Source: Candidatus Methanoperedens sp.
GTDB lineage: Archaea; Halobacteriota; Methanosarcinia; Methanosarcinales; Methanoperedenaceae
Direction: 5' to 3'
Assembly (NCBI GenBank): GCA_012026835.1
Contig: VEPN01000003.1
Span: 1 to 64,000, forward strand
DNA length: 64,000 bases
Positions 1-8,454 of this stretch are shown here, one piece after another. How positions within the stretch are numbered: position 1 is the first letter of the stretch; the number at the start of each line of letters is the position of its first letter. The translations under genes were made by a program, and so were the position numbers. Under the pieces are notes generated by a model. It did not search any database and was not told where the DNA came from. It saw only the letters and a program-made list of their open reading frames with translations.

Positions 1-202
1 CATAACTTTTAGTAACATAATTCATAAGCTTTTTAGCACCATACACCTTCTTTCCTGATCTGGCAAGAAGTGTAGCATCAGAAATATTCATAAAATTTTC
101 ATGATCCAAAAGAAAGCTATTTAATTTGATTTTCCCACAAATAAACAGATATCCTAACTTTTTAATCGATTTATAATGATATGAATTGGATAATTTAAGC
201 AT
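1..202 (-). CDS. possible partial small protein running off the left edge
   Basis: Reading leftward, an open frame begins with ATG at 202 and stays open to position 1 (67 codons seen). An AAAGGA stretch directly before the ATG could serve as a ribosome binding site. The visible protein is basic and has no motif I recognise; it contains a short hydrophobic patch (LGYLFICGK) and a lysine-rich end. Base composition is AT-rich, like the mobile-element debris beside it. It may be a fragment of an accessory gene or chance; I give no function. Confidence 0.2.
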   Translation of the reverse strand, partial: MLKLSNSYHYKSIKKLGYLFICGKIKLNSFLLDHENFMNISDATLLARSGKKVYGAKKLMNYVTKSY

Positions 203-341
203 TCCTTTCTTTTTGGCGTTATTTATTGTAAAAGAAGGTAGTATCAGTTTAGCTATCATCAATTCAGATAGGCTTTTATATAGGCAAGAATCACTATCTA
301 ATGGGCTTAGAAAGCTTAGTAATAAGATCAATAGGTCCAAG

Positions 342-383
342 GAAATCCATCTCCGATTATTCGCAGTAATAGAGATGGATTTC
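342..383. repeat. perfect 12-bp inverted repeat with 18-nt loop
   Basis: GAAATCCATCTC at 342-353 is the exact reverse complement of GAGATGGATTTC at 372-383. No T-tract follows on either strand, so a simple terminator is not obvious. The stretch 203-425 otherwise holds no gene I can support. The hairpin lies between a possible leftward partial gene and the ISAzo13-like remnant, so it could be a transposon relic or a structured transcript end. Confidence 0.5.
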
Positions 384-425
384 TAAAAATAAAAACCTGT
401 TACTTTTAGATCGATTGTGTGAACA

Positions 426-731
426 TCAGATTGGATCACCTTTGGTTGCAATGAGTGTATCTAAATCAAAAAGGAGGCTTTGATCGGTATCGGTAATCTT
501 TTTTCTGCCTCCACCCTGTGCTCGTATCCGCTCGCCTGGAACGTATACATCCCCGCTCTCAACTTCCCGTATGCCTCGCTTAATCGTATTTTTTGAAACC
601 TTTGCTCGCTTTGCAACTGCTGTGATATTCCCTTTTCGTTTTACCTCAAATGCAAGGTATTGTCTCCACTGTTTTTCATTCAATGATTGTTTCATCTGCT
701 GATATTGGCTCCGTAAACTGACTTTTAGCAT
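426..731 (-). pseudogene. ISAzo13-like transposase, N-terminal remnant
   Basis: A 101-residue frame resembles the N-terminal DNA-binding part of ISAzo13-family transposases: a helix-turn-helix region (GNITAVAKRAKVSKNTIKRG), an EVESG stretch, then the GGGRKK and GDP motifs that precede the catalytic domain in that family. It stops immediately after GDPI, where full transposases continue for roughly 300 more residues including the DDE domain. The catalytic part is absent from the window, so this is a dead fragment. It lies next to an IS256-type fragment, marking the region as a graveyard of mobile elements. Confidence 0.6.
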
Positions 732-785
732 ACTATATCAGCATGAACTATTTATTTATAGATGTCAACTTATTAACGGGAGTTG

Positions 786-894
786 CCTTAGCCAGGTTCT
801 TGCCTGTTCCCCTGTGAATAATTTTGCCATGTTGTTTCAACTCCTATAATATCTGCTCTACATTATAGAAGTTTCAACAAAATCGGTTACACTC
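786..894 (-). mobile_element. IS256-family element, left-end fragment (solo)
   Basis: On the minus strand these 109 bp match 62209-62317 of this window with about five differences by eye. They include the outer end GAGTGT, the leader hairpin, the ribosome binding site and the first codons of the transposase (MAKLFT...). Homology ends abruptly at GGCTAAGG; beyond it the sequence is unrelated. Only the left end of the element survives, so it cannot encode a transposase. Confidence 0.75.
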
Positions 895-914
895 CCCCTC
901 TTTTTTAAAATTAC

Positions 915-1574
915 CTATGTTTTTTCTCTTATAACCCTTTCAATCTCATCAAAAGCGGGTGGTCTTACCTGGAAAACATCAATACCTTCCGGGAACTCCA
1001 GAGGTCTTCCATCTGTTATGATAAGAACCCCGCTTCCGGTTTCACCGAGCGTTTCCCTGATGGCCGCTGAAGCAGATTTACTCATCTCATCCTGGGTTTC
1101 CTGTATTTTTTTGACAAGATAATTCCTCCATCCGTCAAAATCAATATTTTTGCCAAAGAAATCCTCGTGCAATTTTTTGATTTCAGGCAGGAAAGACTTG
1201 GAATATTCCTCAAAAAGCAATTTTGACATCTCAAGATAATTTTCCTTCTCTATCCCCTTCAGCTTTGCGCCCCTATCCAGAAGGCTCTTTATCAACCTGT
1301 AATGGTTGCTCTCTTTCCCGAATCTTTCAAAAAACTCTATGCCTGCTTTCTCATCGTCGTTCATCCCCTCGACATAGAGTACTTCAGTATTCCCGTATGT
1401 TGCTATGAAGTGATCTATTTTCTCCCTGACTTCTCCCCAGAAACGTTCGATTTTTGCCTTGTCGAGATTAAATCTTATGGCCAGTTCCTCAAACGGGAGT
1501 GTCGGCACGACATAGAGTTTGCGTTTTTCTTTGAAATCCTTTGCTTCAGGTCTCTCTATTTTTCCAAGTTCCAT
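915..1574 (-). CDS. conserved hypothetical protein next to ABC exporter
   Basis: I chose the ATG at 1574 because AAGGGA precedes it by about eight bases; an upstream frame to 1631 exists but has no such site. The 219-residue product is soluble, charged and mostly helical, with no signal peptide or membrane segment. A C-terminal stretch (GSGVLIITDGRPLEFPEG) looks like a small alpha/beta segment. It lies 91 bp downstream of the two ABC permease genes on the same strand and may share their transcript. I recognise no family and assign no function. Confidence 0.75.
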   Translation of the reverse strand: MELGKIERPEAKDFKEKRKLYVVPTLPFEELAIRFNLDKAKIERFWGEVREKIDHFIATYGNTEVLYVEGMNDDEKAGIEFFERFGKESNHYRLIKSLLDRGAKLKGIEKENYLEMSKLLFEEYSKSFLPEIKKLHEDFFGKNIDFDGWRNYLVKKIQETQDEMSKSASAAIRETLGETGSGVLIITDGRPLEFPEGIDVFQVRPPAFDEIERVIREKT

Positions 1575-1665
1575 GATTAATCCCTTGTTATCATTCGATA
1601 TAAAAATTTCCCTGATTGTGCTTGGTTTCAAAAATATATTTCTGGCCTTACAAACAGAATATATA

Positions 1666-2715
1666 CTATATGGCGCGGATTTTATTCAAGTACATATAAA
1701 AAGGAATTATCAGGGCAGCATATAAACCGAAGTATGTCAGGGATTCCATACCCATGGCACCTGAGGATAATCTTGTCGCAAGATTAAAAGGTGAATCTGC
1801 GAAGAGATAGCCCAGCAGGAACAGCAGTATTAAAATCAGGGAGTAAATGTACTGGGATATTATCCTTTTCTTATAACTGATGGCAATAATAGCTCCTATC
1901 ATCACAACAATCACAGCGATTATGCTTACAAGTAGCAGGATAAGTGTGATATTATAGATTGCAACGCGGTTCAGGCTCACAAGCGTAAGCCACAGGAAAG
2001 CCTGCAAAGGAACAATAATTATTGAAGTGAGCATCTTGCCATTTAATATTTCAGGGAAGGAAACAGGCGAGACACGCAATAAATCCATGGTCTTGCGTTC
2101 GTATTCTTCGGTGAGCATATCTATTATAAGTCCCCCTGAAATGAAAACAGGCGTAAAAACAAGCAGGGGTATGAGTACACCGTATATGAACTCAAAGTAA
2201 GTGGATGTTTTCCTCGGGATATCATCCACATACAGTTTCACTGGTTCAAAACCGATCCTTTTGCCTCTGATATCCCTGACATATCCTTCGAACTCTTCAA
2301 ATGGTTTTTTAAGCTGGACAGTGGCAATGGTGCCTTTTATATCAGATTTTGGCAGGTATAGCATGATCTCGATAATCTCGTTACCCGAAGGCCTGGCCTC
2401 TGGTATTACAATAATCGCATCTATCCTGTGCCTGTTAAAATCATCAAGGGCTAATGAAAGGCTCGGGTAATGATATTGTCTTATCCGGCTCTTCTCAAGG
2501 AAGTTGTTTAAGTCCCCTTCCCCGATGATGCCTATTTTTGACTGCCTCAGGTCGTATTTATCAAGGGCCTGGGGATCAAAGAAGGAAGCAAGCCCCATAA
2601 CAAGAAGGGATGACAGCGAAGCGATCATCAATTGGATAATAAGTGCAAGTACCAGTGTTTTCTCATTAAGAAGTGAACCTGCCTCTTTTTTTGAGATGAC
2701 AAGAGTTTTACCCAA
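1666..2715 (-). CDS. ABC-2 type transporter permease
   Basis: About 349 residues with the layout of ABC-2 exporter permeases: one N-terminal membrane helix, an extracytoplasmic domain of about 150 residues, then a block of five or six helices. The coupling-helix motif EEYERKTMDLLRVSPVSFPEIL lies between helices. I prefer the TTG at 2715, eight bases after a CAGGAG site; upstream TTG (2733) and GTG (2724) codons are alternatives. It overlaps the end of the fused permease/protease gene by a few bases, so the two are translationally coupled. The ATPase is encoded divergently at 4494. The exported substrate is unknown. Confidence 0.85.
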   Translation of the reverse strand: MGKTLVISKKEAGSLLNEKTLVLALIIQLMIASLSSLLVMGLASFFDPQALDKYDLRQSKIGIIGEGDLNNFLEKSRIRQYHYPSLSLALDDFNRHRIDAIIVIPEARPSGNEIIEIMLYLPKSDIKGTIATVQLKKPFEEFEGYVRDIRGKRIGFEPVKLYVDDIPRKTSTYFEFIYGVLIPLLVFTPVFISGGLIIDMLTEEYERKTMDLLRVSPVSFPEILNGKMLTSIIIVPLQAFLWLTLVSLNRVAIYNITLILLLVSIIAVIVVMIGAIIAISYKKRIISQYIYSLILILLFLLGYLFADSPFNLATRLSSGAMGMESLTYFGLYAALIIPFYMYLNKIRAI

Positions 2716-4450
2716 AAATAACACTCCTGACAAGATAAAGATTATATGCAGAATGAATGGTTGTTGCCAGAATTATAGAAAAAAGATAATTTCTGGACCG
2801 AAGGCTAAGTGATGCAGCGGTGGTACTTGTGATATGTAATAATAGCGGAAATACCAGCAGGCCGATACCCATAGCCGACCCGAAAACAGAACCTGCTATG
2901 CTTGAGACCACAATCAGCAGCAAGAGCTTTTCACCAACAAAAAATCCGGTGCCTGACAAAATCCCGAATTTCAAAGCATTCCGGATGCTGGCATCTGATA
3001 ATTTCCTTGAAAAAATCGTGTAGATTCCTGCGGATTTTACTACTTCTTCTATCAGCGCTGCAAAGATAATGAAAATCACAACTCCTGTCTTGATCTGAAG
3101 GTTGAACATAAGGACTATCAACATCAACTGGATTGAGAATGCAACTGGAAGCAAAGCCATGCTCAGAAAGAAAAGCGGGGCGGGAGTTCGCTTTATGAAT
3201 TCATGGACAGAGTCAACGAGTTTATTCCGGATAGTTTTCTGGGTGAACAGGTCTTCTTCCCGGTAAATGAAAATCCCGAAAATGAACCCAAGGGTCGAAA
3301 CAAGATAGAATGGCATTGTTGAGAACAGATAATCAGTGATTGAAACCTGTTCGCCCTCAAGGAGCATAACAATAAGGGTTACAGGGGAAATGATACTGAT
3401 GGCATGAATACTGACAAACATCGCAGGGAAAAATATATACCCCGAAAGAAGCACGGACATGAAGATAAGGACAAAACTGAGTTCCTTGTAGCTGCGGGCA
3501 ATGATTGCACCGAGGAAAGCGGTTGAAAGGAACATGAGGATAACAGGCAGCATGATAATAAGCATTAATGCGTTACCTTTGATATTGATAATTATTCCCG
3601 TCATCATTACAAGCGAGATCAAAAGATACGGGAGAAGCTTTCCAAGGACGATTTTATAAGAACCCAGGGGAGATACGAGTAAAAGCTCTCCTTTGCGCCT
3701 TATCCTTTCTTCCATTATGCTTGATGAAAAGAGCTGGGCAATAAAAAATATCGGGAAAATAAAAAGGAAACTCAATACAACTGATTTGAACGGGAAAGGC
3801 GGGTTAAAGTGCGAAGGAGTTGAAAGCACCTGATCTTCTACCGGGGAAAGTTTGTTTGTCCCGGTCATTTCTTTTATGGAAGAGTACGATGCTGTTTCTT
3901 TGCCAGGTTTTTCTGATATTGTGACCTCAAGGGGAATAGAATTGTCCGTATTATCCTGGCTTTTTTCAAACCCGGGCAGCTGCAAGGCCGGGGCCTGGAA
4001 TACTTGCTGCCTTTCAATGTTCTCTACAGTGATCCACACAGGAAAAGTATTATTCAGGTCGTTATAGGAAAGCAGTCTTGCCTCGTCGTATCTAATTATA
4101 GCTTTATCAAGGGCATCAAGGGCTGCAATGGACCTTTCAGAAGAATGGTAGCTGATATTATTCTCTGTTATCAGGATATCAAAATCCCGGTATTTAAAGA
4201 GTTCTATAGCCTCAGTATTTTTCGCGATATAAACATTGAATTTATCATCCGTCATCAGGACTTCTGCGATTGCAGGGTCGGTTACCACAATTTTATAGAT
4301 GTTATCATTGATATGAAGGCCGTTCTGGGATACGAAAAGCGATACAAGACCTATTAAGATCAGTATGAGTGCTGAAAGGATAAGTATTCTTTTCCCGAAA
4401 TACAATCCTGTTCTTCTTAATTCCCATTTTGAGATTATTAATAAGTTCAT
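2708..4450 (-). CDS. ABC-2 permease fused to PrsW-like membrane protease
   Basis: 580 residues. Residues 1-400 are an ABC-2 permease: first helix near 20-40, a large external domain to about 220, the coupling motif EERIRRKGELLLVSPLGSYK near 247-266, then several helices. Residues 425-580 form a second membrane domain with the spaced motifs of PrsW-type glutamic intramembrane proteases: E468-E469-x-x-K472, G506-E507, H539 and H566 in a terminal IHSAYN. Fusions of ABC-2 permeases with CPBP-type proteases are known; this one fits the EExxK (PrsW) pattern better. The product probably pairs with the permease downstream (overlap) and the ATPase at 4494. The protease role is inferred from motifs only. 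Confidence 0.8.
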   Translation of the reverse strand: MNLLIISKWELRRTGLYFGKRILILSALILILIGLVSLFVSQNGLHINDNIYKIVVTDPAIAEVLMTDDKFNVYIAKNTEAIELFKYRDFDILITENNISYHSSERSIAALDALDKAIIRYDEARLLSYNDLNNTFPVWITVENIERQQVFQAPALQLPGFEKSQDNTDNSIPLEVTISEKPGKETASYSSIKEMTGTNKLSPVEDQVLSTPSHFNPPFPFKSVVLSFLFIFPIFFIAQLFSSSIMEERIRRKGELLLVSPLGSYKIVLGKLLPYLLISLVMMTGIIINIKGNALMLIIMLPVILMFLSTAFLGAIIARSYKELSFVLIFMSVLLSGYIFFPAMFVSIHAISIISPVTLIVMLLEGEQVSITDYLFSTMPFYLVSTLGFIFGIFIYREEDLFTQKTIRNKLVDSVHEFIKRTPAPLFFLSMALLPVAFSIQLMLIVLMFNLQIKTGVVIFIIFAALIEEVVKSAGIYTIFSRKLSDASIRNALKFGILSGTGFFVGEKLLLLIVVSSIAGSVFGSAMGIGLLVFPLLLHITSTTAASLSLRSRNYLFSIILATTIHSAYNLYLVRSVIFG

Positions 4451-4493
4451 TATGATTATGTTTATAATACTCAGAAACTAAATAAGTATTCCT

Positions 4494-5375
4494 ATGGATG
4501 AAATAGAAGTAACAGATGTAAGGAAAGAATACGATGGCTTTGTGGCAGTCGAATCTCTGAATTTCAAAATCGAAAAAGGAGAGATTTTCGGCATCGTGGG
4601 GCCAAACGGCGCAGGCAAGACCACGACACTGAAAATGTTAAGCGGGCTTGTCGCTCCCACAAAAGGCACTATAAAAATACAGGGAATGAATATACAGAAT
4701 GATGCAGAAAAGATAAAACAGAAGCTTGGCTTTCTTCCTGAGGACAGTCCTTTATATGAAGGGATGAAAGCGAACGACTACCTGATGTTTTTTGCTGAAA
4801 TTTATGGCGTAAAAAAACAGGTTGCTTTGAAAAGGATTGAAGACATCCTCAATGCCCTGCGGCTTGATGCAGGGAACAAGAAAATAGGGGAGATGTCAAA
4901 AGGCATGCAGCGGAAAGTGGCTATAGCAAGGGCGCTTATTAACGATCCGGAATACCTTATCTTTGATGAGATGACATCAGGCCTTGACCCCCTGACTTCA
5001 AAATACCTTGTGGATTTTGTGGCCATGCTAAAAAATCAGAGCAAAACAATAGTTTTCAGTGCCCACAACCTCTACCAGGTCGAAAGCCTGTGCGACCGCA
5101 TACTGATTATGAACAATGGAAAGGAAGTAGAATGCGGCAGCATGGCACAGATAAGGAAAAAATGCGGTGCGGTTGAATACACTGTCGAATTCGAAGTCGA
5201 GAAGGCGCTTGCTTTTAAAGCATCAAGGAATAACGGGAATTATATAGCACATACTGACAACCTCGAAGAATTTAACATGATAACAGGCTGGGTGGCAAAG
5301 AACGAAGGAAAAATAATCGATATAAAGACATCTGAAACGTCGCTGGAAGAGATATTTCTCAAACTAATGAAATAA
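4494..5375 (+). CDS. ABC transporter ATP-binding protein
   Basis: 293 residues. Walker A GPNGAGKTT near residue 35, signature MSKGMQRKVAIARAL near 138, Walker B YLIFDEMTSGLDP near 154, and a switch histidine in SAHNLYQVE. A C-terminal extension of about 80 residues is typical of ATPases serving ABC-2 exporters (CcmA/NatA type). It is transcribed divergently from the two permease genes with only 43 bp between them. A TATA-like TTTATAATAC at 4461-4470 lies about 25 bases before the start, so the mRNA may be nearly leaderless. It would energise export by the neighbouring permeases. Confidence 0.93.
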   Translation: MDEIEVTDVRKEYDGFVAVESLNFKIEKGEIFGIVGPNGAGKTTTLKMLSGLVAPTKGTIKIQGMNIQNDAEKIKQKLGFLPEDSPLYEGMKANDYLMFFAEIYGVKKQVALKRIEDILNALRLDAGNKKIGEMSKGMQRKVAIARALINDPEYLIFDEMTSGLDPLTSKYLVDFVAMLKNQSKTIVFSAHNLYQVESLCDRILIMNNGKEVECGSMAQIRKKCGAVEYTVEFEVEKALAFKASRNNGNYIAHTDNLEEFNMITGWVAKNEGKIIDIKTSETSLEEIFLKLMK

Positions 5376-5453
5376 TCTTCAAGGTAGAGGGCAAAGTTTT
5401 TAATACACGGCATTATAAAATATTATTAATGAATAATCAGGGGGCCAAAAAAC

Positions 5454-7496
5454 ATGCCGCAGAAAATCCGCAAAAGGGACGGAAAGATAGTCGATTTTGA
5501 TAAGTCAAAGATAGCAAATGCCGTCTTTAAAGCTTTTATAGCCACAAAGACCAAAGATGGGAAAAGGGGAGAGGATATAGCGAACCAGGTAGTGGAAATT
5601 GTCGATAAGAGAATCACCGCAATTCCGGGAGTTGAAGATATCCAGGATATCGTTGAAGAAGTCCTGATAAAAAATGGGTACGCGGGTGTCGCAAAGGCAT
5701 ATATCCTGTACAGGGAAAAACGGGCACAGATACGGCAAGCCAAGGAATTCATCGGGGTCCGGGACGAATTGAAGTTAAGCGTTAATGCGGTACGCGTACT
5801 TGAGAGGCGCTATCTCCTGAAAGATGAGAAAGGAAACGTGATAGAGACCCCTTTACAGCTTTTCAGGCGTATCGCAAAAGCTGTCGCCCTTGATCCTGAG
5901 TCCGAAGAGGAGTTTCTGGGCATGCTGGTAAACCTTGAATTTCTTCCCAACACCCCGACTCTTATGAACGCAGGTACAGACCTGGGGCAGCTTTCTGCAT
6001 GTTTTGTGATTCCGGTAGAAGATTCACTTGTCAGCATTTTTGATGCTGTGAAAAGCATGGCCCTGATCCAGCAATCGGGCGGAGGTACAGGTTTTACCTT
6101 CACTCATCTGCGGCCCGCAAAGGATATCGTAAGGACCACACACGGGGTTGCATCAGGCCCTGTTTCCTTTATGAGGATATTTGATACAACCACAGACGTA
6201 ATAAAACAGGGGGGCAAACGGCGCGGCGCCAACATGGGAATACTGAGGGCCGACCACCCTGATATAGTTGATTTCATAACCGCGAAAACAAAAGAAGGAT
6301 TCCTGGCAAATTTCAATATTTCCGTGGCAGTGGATGATAAATTTATGAAAGCTGTAAAAGAGGACGGCGATTACGAATTAATAAACCCGCGGAACAGGGA
6401 AGTTGTAAAGAAGGTACGTGCGCGGGAAATATGGAATCTTATAATAACGATGGCGTGGAGGACAGGCGACCCGGGTGTTGTGTTTATCGATGAGATCAAC
6501 AGGCATAACCCGACGCCGCATATCGGGAAAATGGAAAGCACAAACCCATGTGCGGAGCAGCCTTTATTGCCCTATGAATCCTGCAACCTGGGTTCGATAA
6601 ACCTTGCAAAGATTGTCAAAGACGGTTCAATCGACTGGGAAAAACTTGAAAAAACAATAAATATTGCAGTAAAGTTCCTTGATAATGTGATAGATATTAA
6701 CAGGTACCCGCTATCACAGACAGAGGAAATCACAAGGGCGAACAGGAAAATAGGTCTTGGGGTAATGGGTTTTGCCGATATGCTTGTGCAGCTTGGCATC
6801 CCGTATGATTCTGAAAACGCACTTGCAACAGGAGACAGGATAATGGGTTTTATCCAGGAAAAGTCCCATGCTGCATCTGAAAGACTGGCCCGGGAGAGGG
6901 GAGCATTCCCGAATTTCCACGGAAGCATTTATAAAACACCCATACGCAACTCAACCGTCACCACAATTGCGCCTACGGGGACGATCAGTATTATCGCAGG
7001 TTGTTCAAGCGGTATCGAACCTTTGTTTGCGATTTCTTTTGTGAGGAATGTTATGGAAGGGACAAATCTTCTTGAGGTGAACCCGTTTTTTGAGGCAGTG
7101 GCAAGAGAGAGGGGTTTCTACAGCGAGGAACTCATAATGAAGATTGCCAGGACAGGAAGACTTGGGGGCATCGAAGAAGTGCCGGAAGATATCAGGCGCG
7201 TGTTTGTGACAGCTTTTGATATCAGTCCTGAATGGCATGTAAAGATGCAGGCCGTTTTCCAGAAGCATTGCGATAATGCAGTCTCAAAAACAATCAATTT
7301 CCCGAGTGATGTGGATATAATAGATGTTGAGAAGGCATTTATGCTTGCATATGAATTAAAATGTAAGGGAATTACGGTTTACAGGTACGGAAGCAAAACC
7401 CAGCAGGTTTTGTACCTTGGGAACATAACAGAAAAATATGTTTCTGCGGACGATGAATATGCAGGTGGTTGCCCTGCGCCGGTATGCCCTGTTTAA
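5454..7496 (+). CDS. nrdJ: adenosylcobalamin-dependent (class II) ribonucleotide reductase
   Basis: 680 residues. An ATP-cone regulatory domain begins the protein (KIRKRDGKIVDFDKSKIANA), followed by the large-subunit barrel. Motifs seen: SACFVIPVEDSL, the active-site loop NPCAEQPLLPYESCNLGSIN, and the substrate-binding APTGTISIIAGCSSGIEP. A C-terminal cysteine pair (GGCPAPVCPV) probably re-reduces the active site. It converts ribonucleotides to deoxyribonucleotides using a cobalamin radical, independent of oxygen. The G-rich site GGGGG lies before ATG 5454. It stands alone on its strand; the corrinoid-pathway-type gene at 27284 is far away. Confidence 0.93.
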   Translation: MPQKIRKRDGKIVDFDKSKIANAVFKAFIATKTKDGKRGEDIANQVVEIVDKRITAIPGVEDIQDIVEEVLIKNGYAGVAKAYILYREKRAQIRQAKEFIGVRDELKLSVNAVRVLERRYLLKDEKGNVIETPLQLFRRIAKAVALDPESEEEFLGMLVNLEFLPNTPTLMNAGTDLGQLSACFVIPVEDSLVSIFDAVKSMALIQQSGGGTGFTFTHLRPAKDIVRTTHGVASGPVSFMRIFDTTTDVIKQGGKRRGANMGILRADHPDIVDFITAKTKEGFLANFNISVAVDDKFMKAVKEDGDYELINPRNREVVKKVRAREIWNLIITMAWRTGDPGVVFIDEINRHNPTPHIGKMESTNPCAEQPLLPYESCNLGSINLAKIVKDGSIDWEKLEKTINIAVKFLDNVIDINRYPLSQTEEITRANRKIGLGVMGFADMLVQLGIPYDSENALATGDRIMGFIQEKSHAASERLARERGAFPNFHGSIYKTPIRNSTVTTIAPTGTISIIAGCSSGIEPLFAISFVRNVMEGTNLLEVNPFFEAVARERGFYSEELIMKIARTGRLGGIEEVPEDIRRVFVTAFDISPEWHVKMQAVFQKHCDNAVSKTINFPSDVDIIDVEKAFMLAYELKCKGITVYRYGSKTQQVLYLGNITEKYVSADDEYAGGCPAPVCPV

Positions 7497-7559
7497 CACT
7501 GAATTTAAACCTGAAATAGTAAAAAATTATAAGTAGTAGTGTCACCATATAGACATATT

Positions 7560-7841
7560 ATGAAAGTAGTCTTTAGAATTATCGGCTCTGAAGAGGACCT
7601 CAAAGATCTTGATCAAAACGAGGAAAACGTCCATTTCTGTTTCAGGCCGTCTGAAAAAGATGTTTTTTATGTTGTGCAAAAATGTCCTAAGCTGAAAAGA
7701 ATGCAATTGCCATCGTCTTATCACAAGACGATTTCAAACACTACAAAAATGTTTTTAAAAATAAGAAATATAAAGCTACTCGTCGGTGATATCTGGGGTC
7801 ACAGGACTGATATCGACAGGTTCGCAGAGATAGAGGTTTAA
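7560..7841 (+). CDS. DUF1699 family protein
   Basis: About 93 residues from the ATG at 7560 (a longer reading from 7539 is possible but adds an unlikely leader). The pattern of an N-terminal strand, the VHFCFRPS and CPKLKRMQLPSSYHKTIS segments and a closing GDIWGHRTDI matches what I recall of DUF1699, a small soluble family of methanogens of unknown function. A TATA-like AAATTATAA near 7525 fits a short leader. It overlaps the convergent methyltransferase gene by four bases. Confidence 0.7.
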   Translation: MKVVFRIIGSEEDLKDLDQNEENVHFCFRPSEKDVFYVVQKCPKLKRMQLPSSYHKTISNTTKMFLKIRNIKLLVGDIWGHRTDIDRFAEIEV

Positions 7842-8443
7842 CATCGGGGGTTCATCGGATAATCATTTTTAGCGGCAGCTATGACCTTGAGCTGTTCGAA
7901 CATAAATCTTTCCTGTTTTTTATCCTCTACATAATAACCCAGGGATTCCATTTTTGATTTTACTACTCCGATGCCTGTCAATGAAGATACCACCATCAAA
8001 ATAAGACCATTATCTGAAAGATTGTTGCCTGCCTGTTCAAGAAACCTGAAAATTATCCTTCTTCCATCATGTCCTCCGTCCAGCGCAGCATTGATCCAGC
8101 CTTCGTTTTTCTCTTCTTCACTGGTCGGAAGGTATGGAGGATTAAATAATATAATATCAAATTTTCCTTTAATACAATTCAGCAGATCGCCCCTTATTAC
8201 CTCCACGCCGTTTTTCTTCGCGCACCTGGCAGCATGAGGGTTTATATCTATACCGATAACTCTGGCTTTAGTATTGGAGTTAATGATTGCTGCTATTATC
8301 CCGCTTCCACATCCTATCTCTAAGATTGTTTCCGAGTTTTTTATCTCAGATAGTGCTGCCTCGGCAAGAAGGAATGAATCCTCTGAAGGCTCATATACAT
8401 CAGGTGAGAGCCCGATTGCAGTACCCTTATAGGTAATATTCAT
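7838..8443 (-). CDS. HemK2/Mtq2-like protein glutamine methyltransferase
   Basis: 201 residues with the class I methyltransferase fold. The SAM-binding loop is EIGCGSGIIA near residue 41, an acidic GIDINPHA follows, and the catalytic NPPY motif characteristic of glutamine N5-methyltransferases lies near 105. The short length without an extra N-terminal domain matches the archaeal/eukaryal HemK2 group, which modifies the GGQ motif of release factor aRF1. It starts 12 bp after the multiheme cytochrome gene at 8455-9552 and may be read from the same transcript, though no functional link is evident. Confidence 0.85.
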   Translation of the reverse strand: MNITYKGTAIGLSPDVYEPSEDSFLLAEAALSEIKNSETILEIGCGSGIIAAIINSNTKARVIGIDINPHAARCAKKNGVEVIRGDLLNCIKGKFDIILFNPPYLPTSEEEKNEGWINAALDGGHDGRRIIFRFLEQAGNNLSDNGLILMVVSSLTGIGVVKSKMESLGYYVEDKKQERFMFEQLKVIAAAKNDYPMNPRC

Positions 8444-8454
8444 CTGTTATGGCA

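Noticed and set aside
186-386. 66-codon plus-strand open frame at the left edge
   Set aside because: Its end lies within the 12-bp inverted repeat, it has no binding site or recognisable motif, and a leftward partial frame overlaps it. I treat it as chance.
5810-6316. Antisense frames within the ribonucleotide reductase gene
   Set aside because: Several 70-100-codon minus-strand frames lie wholly inside a strongly conserved gene and show no protein-like features.
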